Shown here piece after piece: positions 16,371-22,809 of a DNA stretch of 33,721 nucleotides. This DNA comes from SYIM01 sp041182885. Lineage in GTDB: Bacteria > Pseudomonadota > Gammaproteobacteria > Burkholderiales > Burkholderiaceae_E. Where the stretch lies: NCBI GenBank assembly GCA_049423065.1, contig JBMSQB010000049.1, forward strand, positions 1 through 33,721, read 5' to 3'. The notes beneath the pieces were generated by a model, which was given only the letters and a program-made list of their open reading frames with translations, ran no database searches and was not told where the DNA came from. A program made the translations under genes and the position numbers. Position 1 is the first letter of the stretch; every line of letters starts with the position of its first letter.

Positions 16371-17146
16371 ACCGAGTATCCCCCGTCGACCGCAAGGTGC
16401 TGGCCGGTGACATAACCCGCCTGACGCGAGGCGAGAAACACCGCGACATCCGCGATCTCATCCAGCGAGCCGAAGCGGCGGAGCGCCGTGTTTCGTTTCA
16501 TCGCTTCGACAAACTCCGGGGTCACGCGCTCGCGAAGCCGGTCAAACAGCCCCCCATCCACAATGCCGGGCGCCACGGAATTGGCGCGAATGCCAAAGCG
16601 CCCTTCCTCGCGCGCGATGCCGCGGATGAGCGCCTCGATCCCCGCCTTGGGGACCGTGGAGAGGATATCGAGTGGCGGGTGCCGGTCCAGACCCGCAGTG
16701 GTGATGGCAACGAACGAAGCCCCGCCTGCCTGTCGCATGAGCGGCAGGCAGGCTTTGGCAACACTGAAAAAACCGTGCAGATCGCCGTCAATCGTCTGGC
16801 GCCACTCTGCGGGATCGATGTTGGCCACATAGGTCATGGAGATGTCGGCGCCCACCGCGTAGACCACCGTATGAAGCGCGCCGAGCCGCTCTGCCACAGG
16901 ACGGAGCGCCGCCTCGACCGTGCCCGGATCATCGAGGGGAAGATGGAGCGACTCGGCAGCGCCGCCCGCCTCGCGAATGCTGCCTGCACAGGTCTCCGCT
17001 GCCACGCGCCCTCGCCGATAGGTGAGCACCACCGTGCAGCCAGCGGCGGCCAGCCGGCGCGCGATAGCCTGGCCGATTCCGCCGCTTGCCCCCACCACCA
17101 GGGCCATGCCAGCCGGAAAATCATGGCCGATCGATGAAGCCTTCAC
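16367..17146 (-). CDS. Atypical SDR protein lacking the catalytic Tyr
   Basis: A 259-residue SDR-fold protein from GTG 17146, which has GGAG eight bases upstream; an earlier in-frame GTG at 17182 has no ribosome site. The cofactor loop GASGGIG (19-25) is intact. The catalytic tetrad is altered: Asn is Asp122 (GDLHG), Ser is Thr150 (AITTAG), Tyr is Ser163 (STVPK), and only Lys167 remains. The NNAG motif is also missing (VYAVGAD). An S-x3-K arrangement is found in mitochondrial 2,4-dienoyl-CoA reductase, but the upstream Tyr used there is not apparent here. The gene is first in the minus-strand cluster and coupled to the acyl-CoA ligase, so a CoA-ester reductase or a non-catalytic role are both possible. 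Confidence 0.88.
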   Translation of the reverse strand: MKASSIGHDFPAGMALVVGASGGIGQAIARRLAAAGCTVVLTYRRGRVAAETCAGSIREAGGAAESLHLPLDDPGTVEAALRPVAERLGALHTVVYAVGADISMTYVANIDPAEWRQTIDGDLHGFFSVAKACLPLMRQAGGASFVAITTAGLDRHPPLDILSTVPKAGIEALIRGIAREEGRFGIRANSVAPGIVDGGLFDRLRERVTPEFVEAMKRNTALRRFGSLDEIADVAVFLASRQAGYVTGQHLAVDGGYSV

Positions 17147-17208
17147 GCTGCTGTCTCCGGGGAAATTTCGCTCACGCGCCACCAGTCGCGGTGTGCACGG
17201 GCACGTTT

Positions 17209-17223
17209 CGGTTTCTTTGTTGC
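17209..17223 (+). promoter_or_regulatory. Weak -24/-12-like element upstream of Bug gene copy 2
   Basis: CGGTTT-CTTTG-TTGC followed by A has GG at 17210-17211 and GC at 17222-17223 with sigma-54 spacing, but the -24 half is poor. A start near 17235 would leave a leader of about 40 bases to ATG 17274. A chance match is quite possible. The region 17147-17273 must also hold the promoter of the minus-strand cluster, which I could not identify. Confidence 0.2.
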
Positions 17224-17273
17224 ATTTGATGCTAGCACGTGTGATTCTCTGCCCGCTTCATTGAGGAGACAGC

Positions 17274-18251
17274 ATGAAACTGCCCATTCGGCGATCGCTC
17301 ATCGGCACGCTTGCGTCGGCCCTGCTGCTTGCTTCGGCTGCGGCCTCGGCGCAGGACTATCCCAACCGCCCGGTCCGGATGGTGACGCCCATCGCAGCCG
17401 GAGGCATGACCGACGTGGTGTCGCGTGTGGTGGGCGCGCGGCTCGCCGAGCGCCTGGGTCAGCCCGTGGTGATCGAGAATCGCGCGGGCGCGGGCGGCAG
17501 CATCGGCGCCGAGGTGGTGGCCCGCGCCGCGCCCGACGGCTACACGCTGCTCTTTGCCTACCCGGGTCCGATCGTGGTGAACCCCTCACTCCTCAAATCG
17601 ATCAGCTATGACCCTGAACGCGACCTCGCAGCGGTCAGCCTGCTGGGCACCTATCCGATGGTGCTGGCGGTGCATCCTTCGGTGCCCGCAAAAACCGTGG
17701 CCGAACTGGTCGAGCATGCCAGGAAGCACCCGGGACAGCTCACCTACGGGTCGGCCGGAAACGCCAGCACGTCTCACCTCGCCATGGAGCTCATGCGGCG
17801 CGAAGCGGGCATCGAGATGACTCACGTGCCTTACAAGGGTGCGGCGCCCGCAATGACCGACCTCATTGCCGGCCGCATTCAGCTGGTCTTTGACTCGGTG
17901 CAGCTCGTGATGCCGCAGCATCAGGCGGGACGGCTGCGCGCGCTCGCGGTGAGCAGCCGCGATCGCTCGCCCACCGTCGATCTGCCCGGCATGGCCGATG
18001 CGGGCCTGCGAAGCGTGGACGTCAGCGGCTGGTTTGCGATCTTCGTGCCGGCAGGCACGCCGCGACCGATCATCGATCGCCTGTCGCGTGAGCTCGCCGC
18101 CATTGTGCGAGACCCGGCCATGGTGAGCGACCTGCTGGGCCGCGGCATTGCTGCGGTGGGTACGGCCCCCGAGGCGCTCGCCACGCAGGTGAGCGACGAA
18201 CGAAAAACCTGGCAGCGCGTGATCACGCAGGCCGGTATTCGTGCCGACTGA
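17274..18251 (+). CDS. Bug-family (TctC-type) periplasmic binding protein, copy 2
   Basis: A 325-residue solute receptor. Its Sec signal peptide (LPIRRSLIGTLASALLLASA) is probably cleaved after Ala26. The mature start carries NRPVRMVTPIAAGGMTDVVSR, then VVIENRAGAGGSIGAE, APDGYT and PYKGAAPAMTDLIAGRIQLVF, all family hallmarks. GAGGAG at 17263-17268 lies five bases before ATG 17274. It is transcribed divergently from the minus-strand catabolic cluster and is followed after 40 bases by a racemase-fold gene on the same strand. Its stop codon lies inside a 16-bp tandem repeat. No transporter membrane genes of its type are in the window. Confidence 0.92.
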   Translation: MKLPIRRSLIGTLASALLLASAAASAQDYPNRPVRMVTPIAAGGMTDVVSRVVGARLAERLGQPVVIENRAGAGGSIGAEVVARAAPDGYTLLFAYPGPIVVNPSLLKSISYDPERDLAAVSLLGTYPMVLAVHPSVPAKTVAELVEHARKHPGQLTYGSAGNASTSHLAMELMRREAGIEMTHVPYKGAAPAMTDLIAGRIQLVFDSVQLVMPQHQAGRLRALAVSSRDRSPTVDLPGMADAGLRSVDVSGWFAIFVPAGTPRPIIDRLSRELAAIVRDPAMVSDLLGRGIAAVGTAPEALATQVSDERKTWQRVITQAGIRAD

Positions 18252-18288
18252 GACGCGTGCCGACTGAGACGCGTGCCGACTGAGACTC
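18241..18288 (+). repeat. Three tandem copies of a 16-bp unit
   Basis: The unit GTGCCGACTGAGACGC occupies 18241-18256 and 18257-18272 exactly, and 18273-18288 with one change (15 of 16). The first copy holds the last codons and the TGA of the Bug gene; the third lies just before the next ATG at 18292. Because 16 is not a multiple of three, the three TGA triplets fall in three different frames, so read-through in any frame stops. It looks like a slippage duplication, and copy number could vary between strains. Confidence 0.9.
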
Positions 18289-18291
18289 CTC

Positions 18292-19071
18292 ATGACCCCT
18301 ACCCGAAAACTCTGGCTCCAGAGCAGTTCTTCCGATTCCGACGCTGCGATCTGGAGCGTGTATCAGCAGTCTGCGCGTCGCCACGCACGGGCACTGCTCG
18401 GCCCCCAGTTCGACTTCGAGTTTCACGGCGTGAGCCGCACCTTCCCGGGGGTTGATCAGTCGGACAGCGCCTTTCACCTCGCCAGCCGCGAAGTTGTCCG
18501 CAACGCGATCCTCGCCGAGCAACAGGGCTACGCCGCGTTTGTGAATGTCAGCACCAACGAAACCGGCCATCTCGAAATTCGTGAGCTGACCGATTTGCCC
18601 GCGGTATTCATCACCGAGGCGGCCGTGCATCTTGCGTCGCAGATCGGGGGGCGCTTTGCCTTTCTCACCCACAACCGAGGCGCCCGGTTGCGGATGGAAG
18701 CCTTCACGCGCGAATATGGTCTGGGTGAACAGGTGGTCGAAGGCGCGTCCATGGCGCTCACCTATCACGACTTCAGCGCGATGTACGCCAACCCGGCACC
18801 GGCGCTGGAGGCATTCAGAGGCGAGGCCCGCAAAGCGATCGCGCGCGGCGCCAGGGTACTGATCCCCGCAGGGGGGCCGCTCAACATGTTCTTCGTCGAG
18901 AATGGCCTGCGCGCGGTGGATGGGGTGCCGTTGCTGGACATCCTGGGGGTGGCGCTCAAGATGGCCGAGGCGCAGATCGCGCTCCGAGATCATGGGATGC
19001 TGTTTCGCACGCCCACCGCCTATCCGGACAGCTGGCGGACCACCCTCCGCGAGATGTTCCTCGCAACCTGA
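18292..19071 (+). CDS. Cysteine-free Asp/Glu racemase-fold protein A
   Basis: A 259-residue protein with the two-domain pattern of the Asp/Glu/hydantoin racemase and maleate isomerase superfamily: an AFVNVSTNETG...EIRELTDLPAVFITEAAVHLA block and an ARGARVLIPAGGP...VDGVPLLDILGVALKMAEA block. The two catalytic cysteines of this superfamily are absent: Ser87 stands at the first position and Ala193 at the second. The whole protein contains no cysteine at all. Racemisation by the usual two-base thiol mechanism is therefore unlikely. It follows a Bug binding-protein gene by 40 bases, with only a weak ribosome site (GAG inside the tandem repeat). A paralogue is at 20227. Function unknown. Confidence 0.85.
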   Translation: MTPTRKLWLQSSSSDSDAAIWSVYQQSARRHARALLGPQFDFEFHGVSRTFPGVDQSDSAFHLASREVVRNAILAEQQGYAAFVNVSTNETGHLEIRELTDLPAVFITEAAVHLASQIGGRFAFLTHNRGARLRMEAFTREYGLGEQVVEGASMALTYHDFSAMYANPAPALEAFRGEARKAIARGARVLIPAGGPLNMFFVENGLRAVDGVPLLDILGVALKMAEAQIALRDHGMLFRTPTAYPDSWRTTLREMFLAT

Positions 19072-19078
19072 CTTGCGC

Positions 19079-19096
19079 GCGGGGCGCCTGCCCCGC
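19079..19096. terminator. Possible bidirectional terminator stem
   Basis: GCGGGGC (19079-19085) and GCCCCGC (19090-19096) form a perfect 7-bp stem with a 4-base loop between the convergent ends of racemase-fold gene A and Bug gene copy 3. There is no T-run, so efficiency is uncertain. No other stem is visible in this 47-base gap. Confidence 0.4.
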
Positions 19097-19118
19097 CTGC
19101 CTTTCGCCTCGCGCAGAA

Positions 19119-20084
19119 CTACTCGGCCTTCAGTCCGGCCTTCCTCGCCACATCCCGCCAGCGGGCGTTCTCGCTTTGAATCATTGCCCGGGCCTCCTCG
19201 ATGCTCGAGGTCATGGGTCGCACGCCAACGCCCACCAGCTTCTGCGAGATGTCGGCGCGATTGACGGTCGCGACCAGCGCACTGTTCAGCCGGTTGAGCA
19301 CGGCCGCCGGCGTGGCCGCGGGCGCCACCAGAATATGCCAGCCGCGGATCACCACATCGACCCCCATCTCGCGCAGGGTCGGAATGTCGGGCGCAGTGGG
19401 ATCGCGCTCGGCGGTGGTGATGGCAAGGATCTTGACCCGACCGCTCGCCGCCTGTGGACGCGCCACCGACAGCGTCGCCATGAAGGCCTGCACCTCGCCT
19501 GTGGCAACTGCCATGATCGCCGGCGCCGCCCCCTTGAACGGAATGTGCTCCATCCGGATACCGGTCGCCTGCTTGAACTGTTCGAAAGCGATCTGTCCGA
19601 TGCTGCCGGTTCCCCACGACGAGAAATTCAGCTTGCCGTCATTCGCCCGGGCATAGGCCACGAAGTCGGCCACCGTCTTGACCGGCAGTTGCGGATTGAC
19701 AGTGAGCGTGAAGGGAAAATCGTCCATCAGACCGATCGCTGCAAAGTCCTTGAGCGGATCGTAGGGCACGGTCTTCATGAGAAACGGATTGAGCGCCATG
19801 GTTTCGGCCGTGGCAATGAAGAGCGTGTAGCCATCGGCAGCCGAGCGGGCCACCGCCTCCGCACCGATCACACCATTGGCGCCCGCCTTGTTCTCCACCA
19901 CCACGCTCTGACCCAGCGTGTCGGAAAGTCCGCCCGCAACAATGCGGGTGACGATGTCGACATTGCCCCCAGCCGCAAACGGCACCACGATACGGAGCGG
20001 CCGGTCGGGAAAGGTTCCGGTTTGGGCGAGCGCTGCCGAACTGCCCAGGGCCAGCGCCAGCATGAGCATCACATACCGCTTCAT
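19119..20084 (-). CDS. Bug-family (TctC-type) periplasmic binding protein, copy 3
   Basis: A 321-residue solute receptor starting at ATG 20084 (KRYVMLMLALALGSSAALAQ), with GGAG seven bases upstream; the frame is open to 20228 but the extension is arginine-rich and lacks signal character. Cleavage is likely after Ala20. Family segments are DRPLRIVVPFAAGGNVDIVTR, VVENKAGANGVIGAE, AADGYT and PFKGAAPAIMAVATGEVQAFM. It is transcribed alone, divergently from racemase-fold gene B, in a shared 142-base upstream region. Like the two other copies it has no membrane partner nearby. Confidence 0.92.
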   Translation of the reverse strand: MKRYVMLMLALALGSSAALAQTGTFPDRPLRIVVPFAAGGNVDIVTRIVAGGLSDTLGQSVVVENKAGANGVIGAEAVARSAADGYTLFIATAETMALNPFLMKTVPYDPLKDFAAIGLMDDFPFTLTVNPQLPVKTVADFVAYARANDGKLNFSSWGTGSIGQIAFEQFKQATGIRMEHIPFKGAAPAIMAVATGEVQAFMATLSVARPQAASGRVKILAITTAERDPTAPDIPTLREMGVDVVIRGWHILVAPAATPAAVLNRLNSALVATVNRADISQKLVGVGVRPMTSSIEEARAMIQSENARWRDVARKAGLKAE

Positions 20085-20141
20085 CGATCGTCTCCTTGTC
20101 TGAACGCTGTTTCGCAGCGATTGTCGTTCAACACATCCTAG

Positions 20142-20156
20142 TGGAAAACGACTTGC
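20142..20156 (+). promoter_or_regulatory. Possible sigma-54 element upstream of racemase-fold gene B
   Basis: TGGAAA-ACGAC-TTGC keeps the TGG and TTGC cores and the exact spacing seen at 733-747, with GG at 20143-20144 and GC at 20155-20156. The CAC of the -24 half is AAA, so the match is weaker. A start near 20168 would leave a leader of about 59 bases to ATG 20227. The region also must serve the divergent Bug gene. Confidence 0.35.
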
Positions 20157-20226
20157 CCGGTTGACTCGCACCACCCGGCCAATGAAACTTCGTGCCCCGG
20201 CCCACTTCGCTTCCTCCGAGGTCAAC

Positions 20227-21039
20227 ATGTCAGACGCCCGACCGATCCGACTCTGGTATCAGCTGCTTTCATCTGAAACACGACTGCGCAATTCCATCGC
20301 CGCCACCCAGGCGGCTGCCGATCGCGTGGCAGCCCCGGGCACCAAGGTCGAGGTCCGCGGCACCTCGCAGGGTGCGCTCGGCGACCAGTACCGCCTGTTC
20401 TGGCACTACGACGTGCGCGAAGTGGTCGACAACGGCCTGTCGGTTCGCGAACGCGGTGGTTACGACGCGTTCGTGATCGCCAATTCCCTGGATCCGGCGC
20501 TCACCGAACTGCGGGAAATCCTCGATATCCCGGTGGTGTCCTTCATGGAAGTGTGCTGCTACACCGCCTGCACCATGGGCGAGCGTTTTGCGCTCATCGC
20601 ACCCAACGAACGATTCATCCCGCACTACGAGGATATTGTCCGCAGCTACGGCATTGAGCACCGGCTATCGAGCACCGAGGCGGTGCGCTTTGACAATATC
20701 GGACGGTTTGACGATGTATTCACCGACGACAAAGTCGGCGATGAACTCCTCGAACAAATGAAAGACGCCTGCGCCCGCGCCATCGCGCGCGGGGCCGAGG
20801 TGATCATTCCCGCAGGTCCTTCGGCCGCCTTCATGGTGAGGCGGCGGATTTTCGAGATCGATGGCGTACCCATCCTTGACGCGTACGGCCTCATCGTGAA
20901 AGCCGCCGAGGCGGCGGTCGCCATGCACCGCGCCACGGGCGTGTGCGTGAGCCGCAAGCGCCGCTACCAGACACCGCCCCGCAACCTGATCCTGCAATGC
21001 GCTCAGGTTCGCGGCATTCCCGCGCTTCGGAACGGTTAA
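20227..21039 (+). CDS. Asp/Glu racemase-fold protein B without catalytic cysteines
   Basis: A 270-residue paralogue of the protein at 18292. Shared segments are AFVIANSLDP...TELREILDIPVVSFMEV and AIARGAEVIIPAGPSAAFM...IDGVPILDAYGLIVKAAEA. Asn86 stands where the first catalytic Cys would be and Ala196 where the second would be. The protein does have cysteines (110, 111 and 115, in MEVCCYTACTMG), but they are one helix away from the canonical site. ATG 20227 has GAGG five to six bases upstream; the open frame back to 20161 has no ribosome site. It heads a plus-strand unit with two SDRs (18 and 11 bases between genes) and is divergent from a Bug gene. The substrate is unknown. Confidence 0.85.
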   Translation: MSDARPIRLWYQLLSSETRLRNSIAATQAAADRVAAPGTKVEVRGTSQGALGDQYRLFWHYDVREVVDNGLSVRERGGYDAFVIANSLDPALTELREILDIPVVSFMEVCCYTACTMGERFALIAPNERFIPHYEDIVRSYGIEHRLSSTEAVRFDNIGRFDDVFTDDKVGDELLEQMKDACARAIARGAEVIIPAGPSAAFMVRRRIFEIDGVPILDAYGLIVKAAEAAVAMHRATGVCVSRKRRYQTPPRNLILQCAQVRGIPALRNG

Positions 21040-21056
21040 GCAACAGGACCCCCATC

Positions 21057-21839
21057 ATGTCCCTCACCCCTGCCTTGAACCGGTTTTCTCTTGAAGGACG
21101 AATCGCCATCGTGACCGGCGCCGCCCAGGGCATCGGACGCGCCATCGCGCTCGGACTCGCCGGCGCGGGTGCCAAGGTTGCCTGCGTGGATCTGAAAGCC
21201 GCCGGCTGCGAGGAAACCGCGGCACAGGTCCGGGCCCTGGGGAGCGATGCGATCGCAATCGCCGCCGATGTCTCCAGCGAAGCCGATACCGCTGCTGCCG
21301 TTGCTGCGGTCAGGGTCCGGTGGGGCGCGCTCCATGTGCTGGTGCACGGTGCTGCCGCGTCAGACGCAAGCGGCAGCGTGGTCGAGTACAGCCTCGACGA
21401 CTGGAATCACGTGGTCGGCGTCAATTTCACAGGCGCCTTCCTGATGAGCAAGGCTGCGATTCCGCTGATTGCACAATCCGGCGGCGGGTCGGTCATCCTG
21501 ATCGCCTCCCAGCTTGCCCGGGTGGGCAGCGCCCGCCGCGCCGTGTACTGCGCGATCAAGGGCGGCCTGATCAACCTTGCCCGGGCGATGGCTGTTGACC
21601 ATGCAGGCGAACGTATTCGCGTGAACACCCTGTCGCCGGGAGCGATTGAAACCGACCGCATGCTGCTGCGATTTGGCACCATGGAGGCGGCCCGCGAGGC
21701 CCTGGGGCCGCTGCACCTCACCGGTACACTGGGACAGCCCGAAGACATCGCCTCGGCCGCCATCTATCTGGCAAGTGACGCGTCGAGCTTTGTCACGGGC
21801 ACCGATCTGCTGGTCGACGGCGGCTATACCGCCCGCTGA
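21057..21839 (+). CDS. SDR-family oxidoreductase
   Basis: A 260-residue classical SDR with the cofactor motif TGAAQGIG at 20-27, an Asp at the end of strand 2 (VACVDL) suggesting NAD(H) preference, Asn in GVNFTG, Ser151 (IASQ), Tyr164 and Lys168 (YCAIK). The C-terminus VTGTDLLVDGGYTAR is typical. It starts at ATG 21057 with AGGA upstream; the longer open frame from 20943 overlaps the preceding gene. It lies between racemase-fold gene B and another SDR in one transcription unit, so it may oxidise or reduce a product of that pathway. Confidence 0.92.
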   Translation: MSLTPALNRFSLEGRIAIVTGAAQGIGRAIALGLAGAGAKVACVDLKAAGCEETAAQVRALGSDAIAIAADVSSEADTAAAVAAVRVRWGALHVLVHGAAASDASGSVVEYSLDDWNHVVGVNFTGAFLMSKAAIPLIAQSGGGSVILIASQLARVGSARRAVYCAIKGGLINLARAMAVDHAGERIRVNTLSPGAIETDRMLLRFGTMEAAREALGPLHLTGTLGQPEDIASAAIYLASDASSFVTGTDLLVDGGYTAR

Positions 21840-21850
21840 AGGAATCAGGC

Positions 21851-22585
21851 ATGCGTGTGTCCTACGACTTCACCGGTCATGTCGTGCTCATTGCCGGGGC
21901 AGGCTCGGGCCTGGGCCTGGCGATGGTTCATGCCTGCCTCGCGGCCGGCGCTCAGGTCGTGGCAAGCGACATCGCCACCGAGGCGCTGGCTGCGATCAAT
22001 CATCCCAGGCTGGTCTGGTCGCGCCTGGACATCACCGATTCCCGGGCGGTCACGGAGCATGTCGAGGCGAGCGCCAGTCGTTTCGGCACCATTGATGCGG
22101 CCGTGCTCGCCAGTGGCATTCAGCGACGTGTGCTGGTTGAAGCGATGAGCGATGACGACTGGCTCGCACACATCAACGTGAACCTCAACGGCATTTTCTA
22201 TCTGGTTCGCGCGCTGTTTCCCGTGATGAAGAAAAGACGCCGCGGCGCGATCATTGTGTTCACATCGGGGCTTGCCACCGCGGGCTGGCCGGGCGCCACC
22301 GCCTACGGCGCGTCGAAAGCGGGCCTCATCGCACTGGTCAAGTCGGCCGCGCAGGAACTCCGCCCCTATGGCGTACGCATCAATGCCGTGTCGCCGGGGA
22401 TCATGCACACGCCGCTCTTTCACGACAGCGCCAACGCCGACGAAATCAGCATGTACGAGAAGGCGCTGGGCGTATCCGAGCCGGCTGACGTCACCCCCAT
22501 GCTCATGCATCTGATCTCCGATGGCGCGGCCACCATCACCGGCAACGTGGTCGAGCGGCGCCTCATTCCCCAGGCCCATTCATGA
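21851..22585 (+). CDS. SDR-family oxidoreductase
   Basis: A 244-residue classical SDR. The glycine motif is AGAGSGLG (15-22), with Asp40 after strand 2, Asn111 in NVNLNG, Ser139 (FTSG), Tyr152 and Lys156 (YGASK), and SPGIMHTPL near the substrate loop. AAGGA lies a few bases before ATG 21851, 11 bases after the previous SDR. The C-terminus (GNVVERRLIPQAHS) lacks the usual VDGG ending, so substrate-side contacts may differ from its neighbour. Two adjacent, dissimilar SDRs suggest successive or alternative steps on a hydroxy/keto substrate. Confidence 0.92.
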   Translation: MRVSYDFTGHVVLIAGAGSGLGLAMVHACLAAGAQVVASDIATEALAAINHPRLVWSRLDITDSRAVTEHVEASASRFGTIDAAVLASGIQRRVLVEAMSDDDWLAHINVNLNGIFYLVRALFPVMKKRRRGAIIVFTSGLATAGWPGATAYGASKAGLIALVKSAAQELRPYGVRINAVSPGIMHTPLFHDSANADEISMYEKALGVSEPADVTPMLMHLISDGAATITGNVVERRLIPQAHS

Positions 22586-22603
22586 GGTTTCTCAGCCCCC
22601 GCC

Positions 22604-22633
22604 TTGCCTCATTTGGCATTTGCCCCCTAGAAT
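22604..22633 (+). promoter_or_regulatory. Possible sigma-70 promoter upstream of second ABC operon
   Basis: TTGCCT (22604-22609) and TAGAAT (22628-22633) are 18 bases apart in the 224-base gap between the last SDR and the permease at 22810. Transcription from here would give a leader of about 170 bases. I see no gene, strong hairpin or -24/-12 element in the rest of the gap. Confidence 0.35.
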
Positions 22634-22809
22634 CCGCGCACCCTGGCTCCTGCCCCATGAAGGCCGCAACAACAATCATGGAGCCCATATTCGGCGAACA
22701 GGCTTTACGCCCCGAACGGAGGATGACCCCATGATGTGGGCCGCAGACAAGGCGGGCACGCAATGAATCCGCTGCTGCATGTGAACGCGCAGACCGGAGG
22801 ACGCAGGCC

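Noticed and set aside
14808..16415. Long plus-strand open frame (535 codons)
   Set aside because: Antisense to the acyl-CoA ligase; no recognisable domain.
18292..19071. Active hydantoin racemase partner (HyuE) for HyuAB
   Set aside because: Tempting because of nearby hyuAB, but both catalytic cysteines are missing.
20105..20119. Small hairpin CGCTG-TTTCG-CAGCG
   Set aside because: Only five base pairs, no T-run; likely chance in this base composition.
22586..22809. Possible small gene in the gap before the second transporter
   Set aside because: Short open frames here have no ribosome site or protein-like pattern; better read as promoter and leader.
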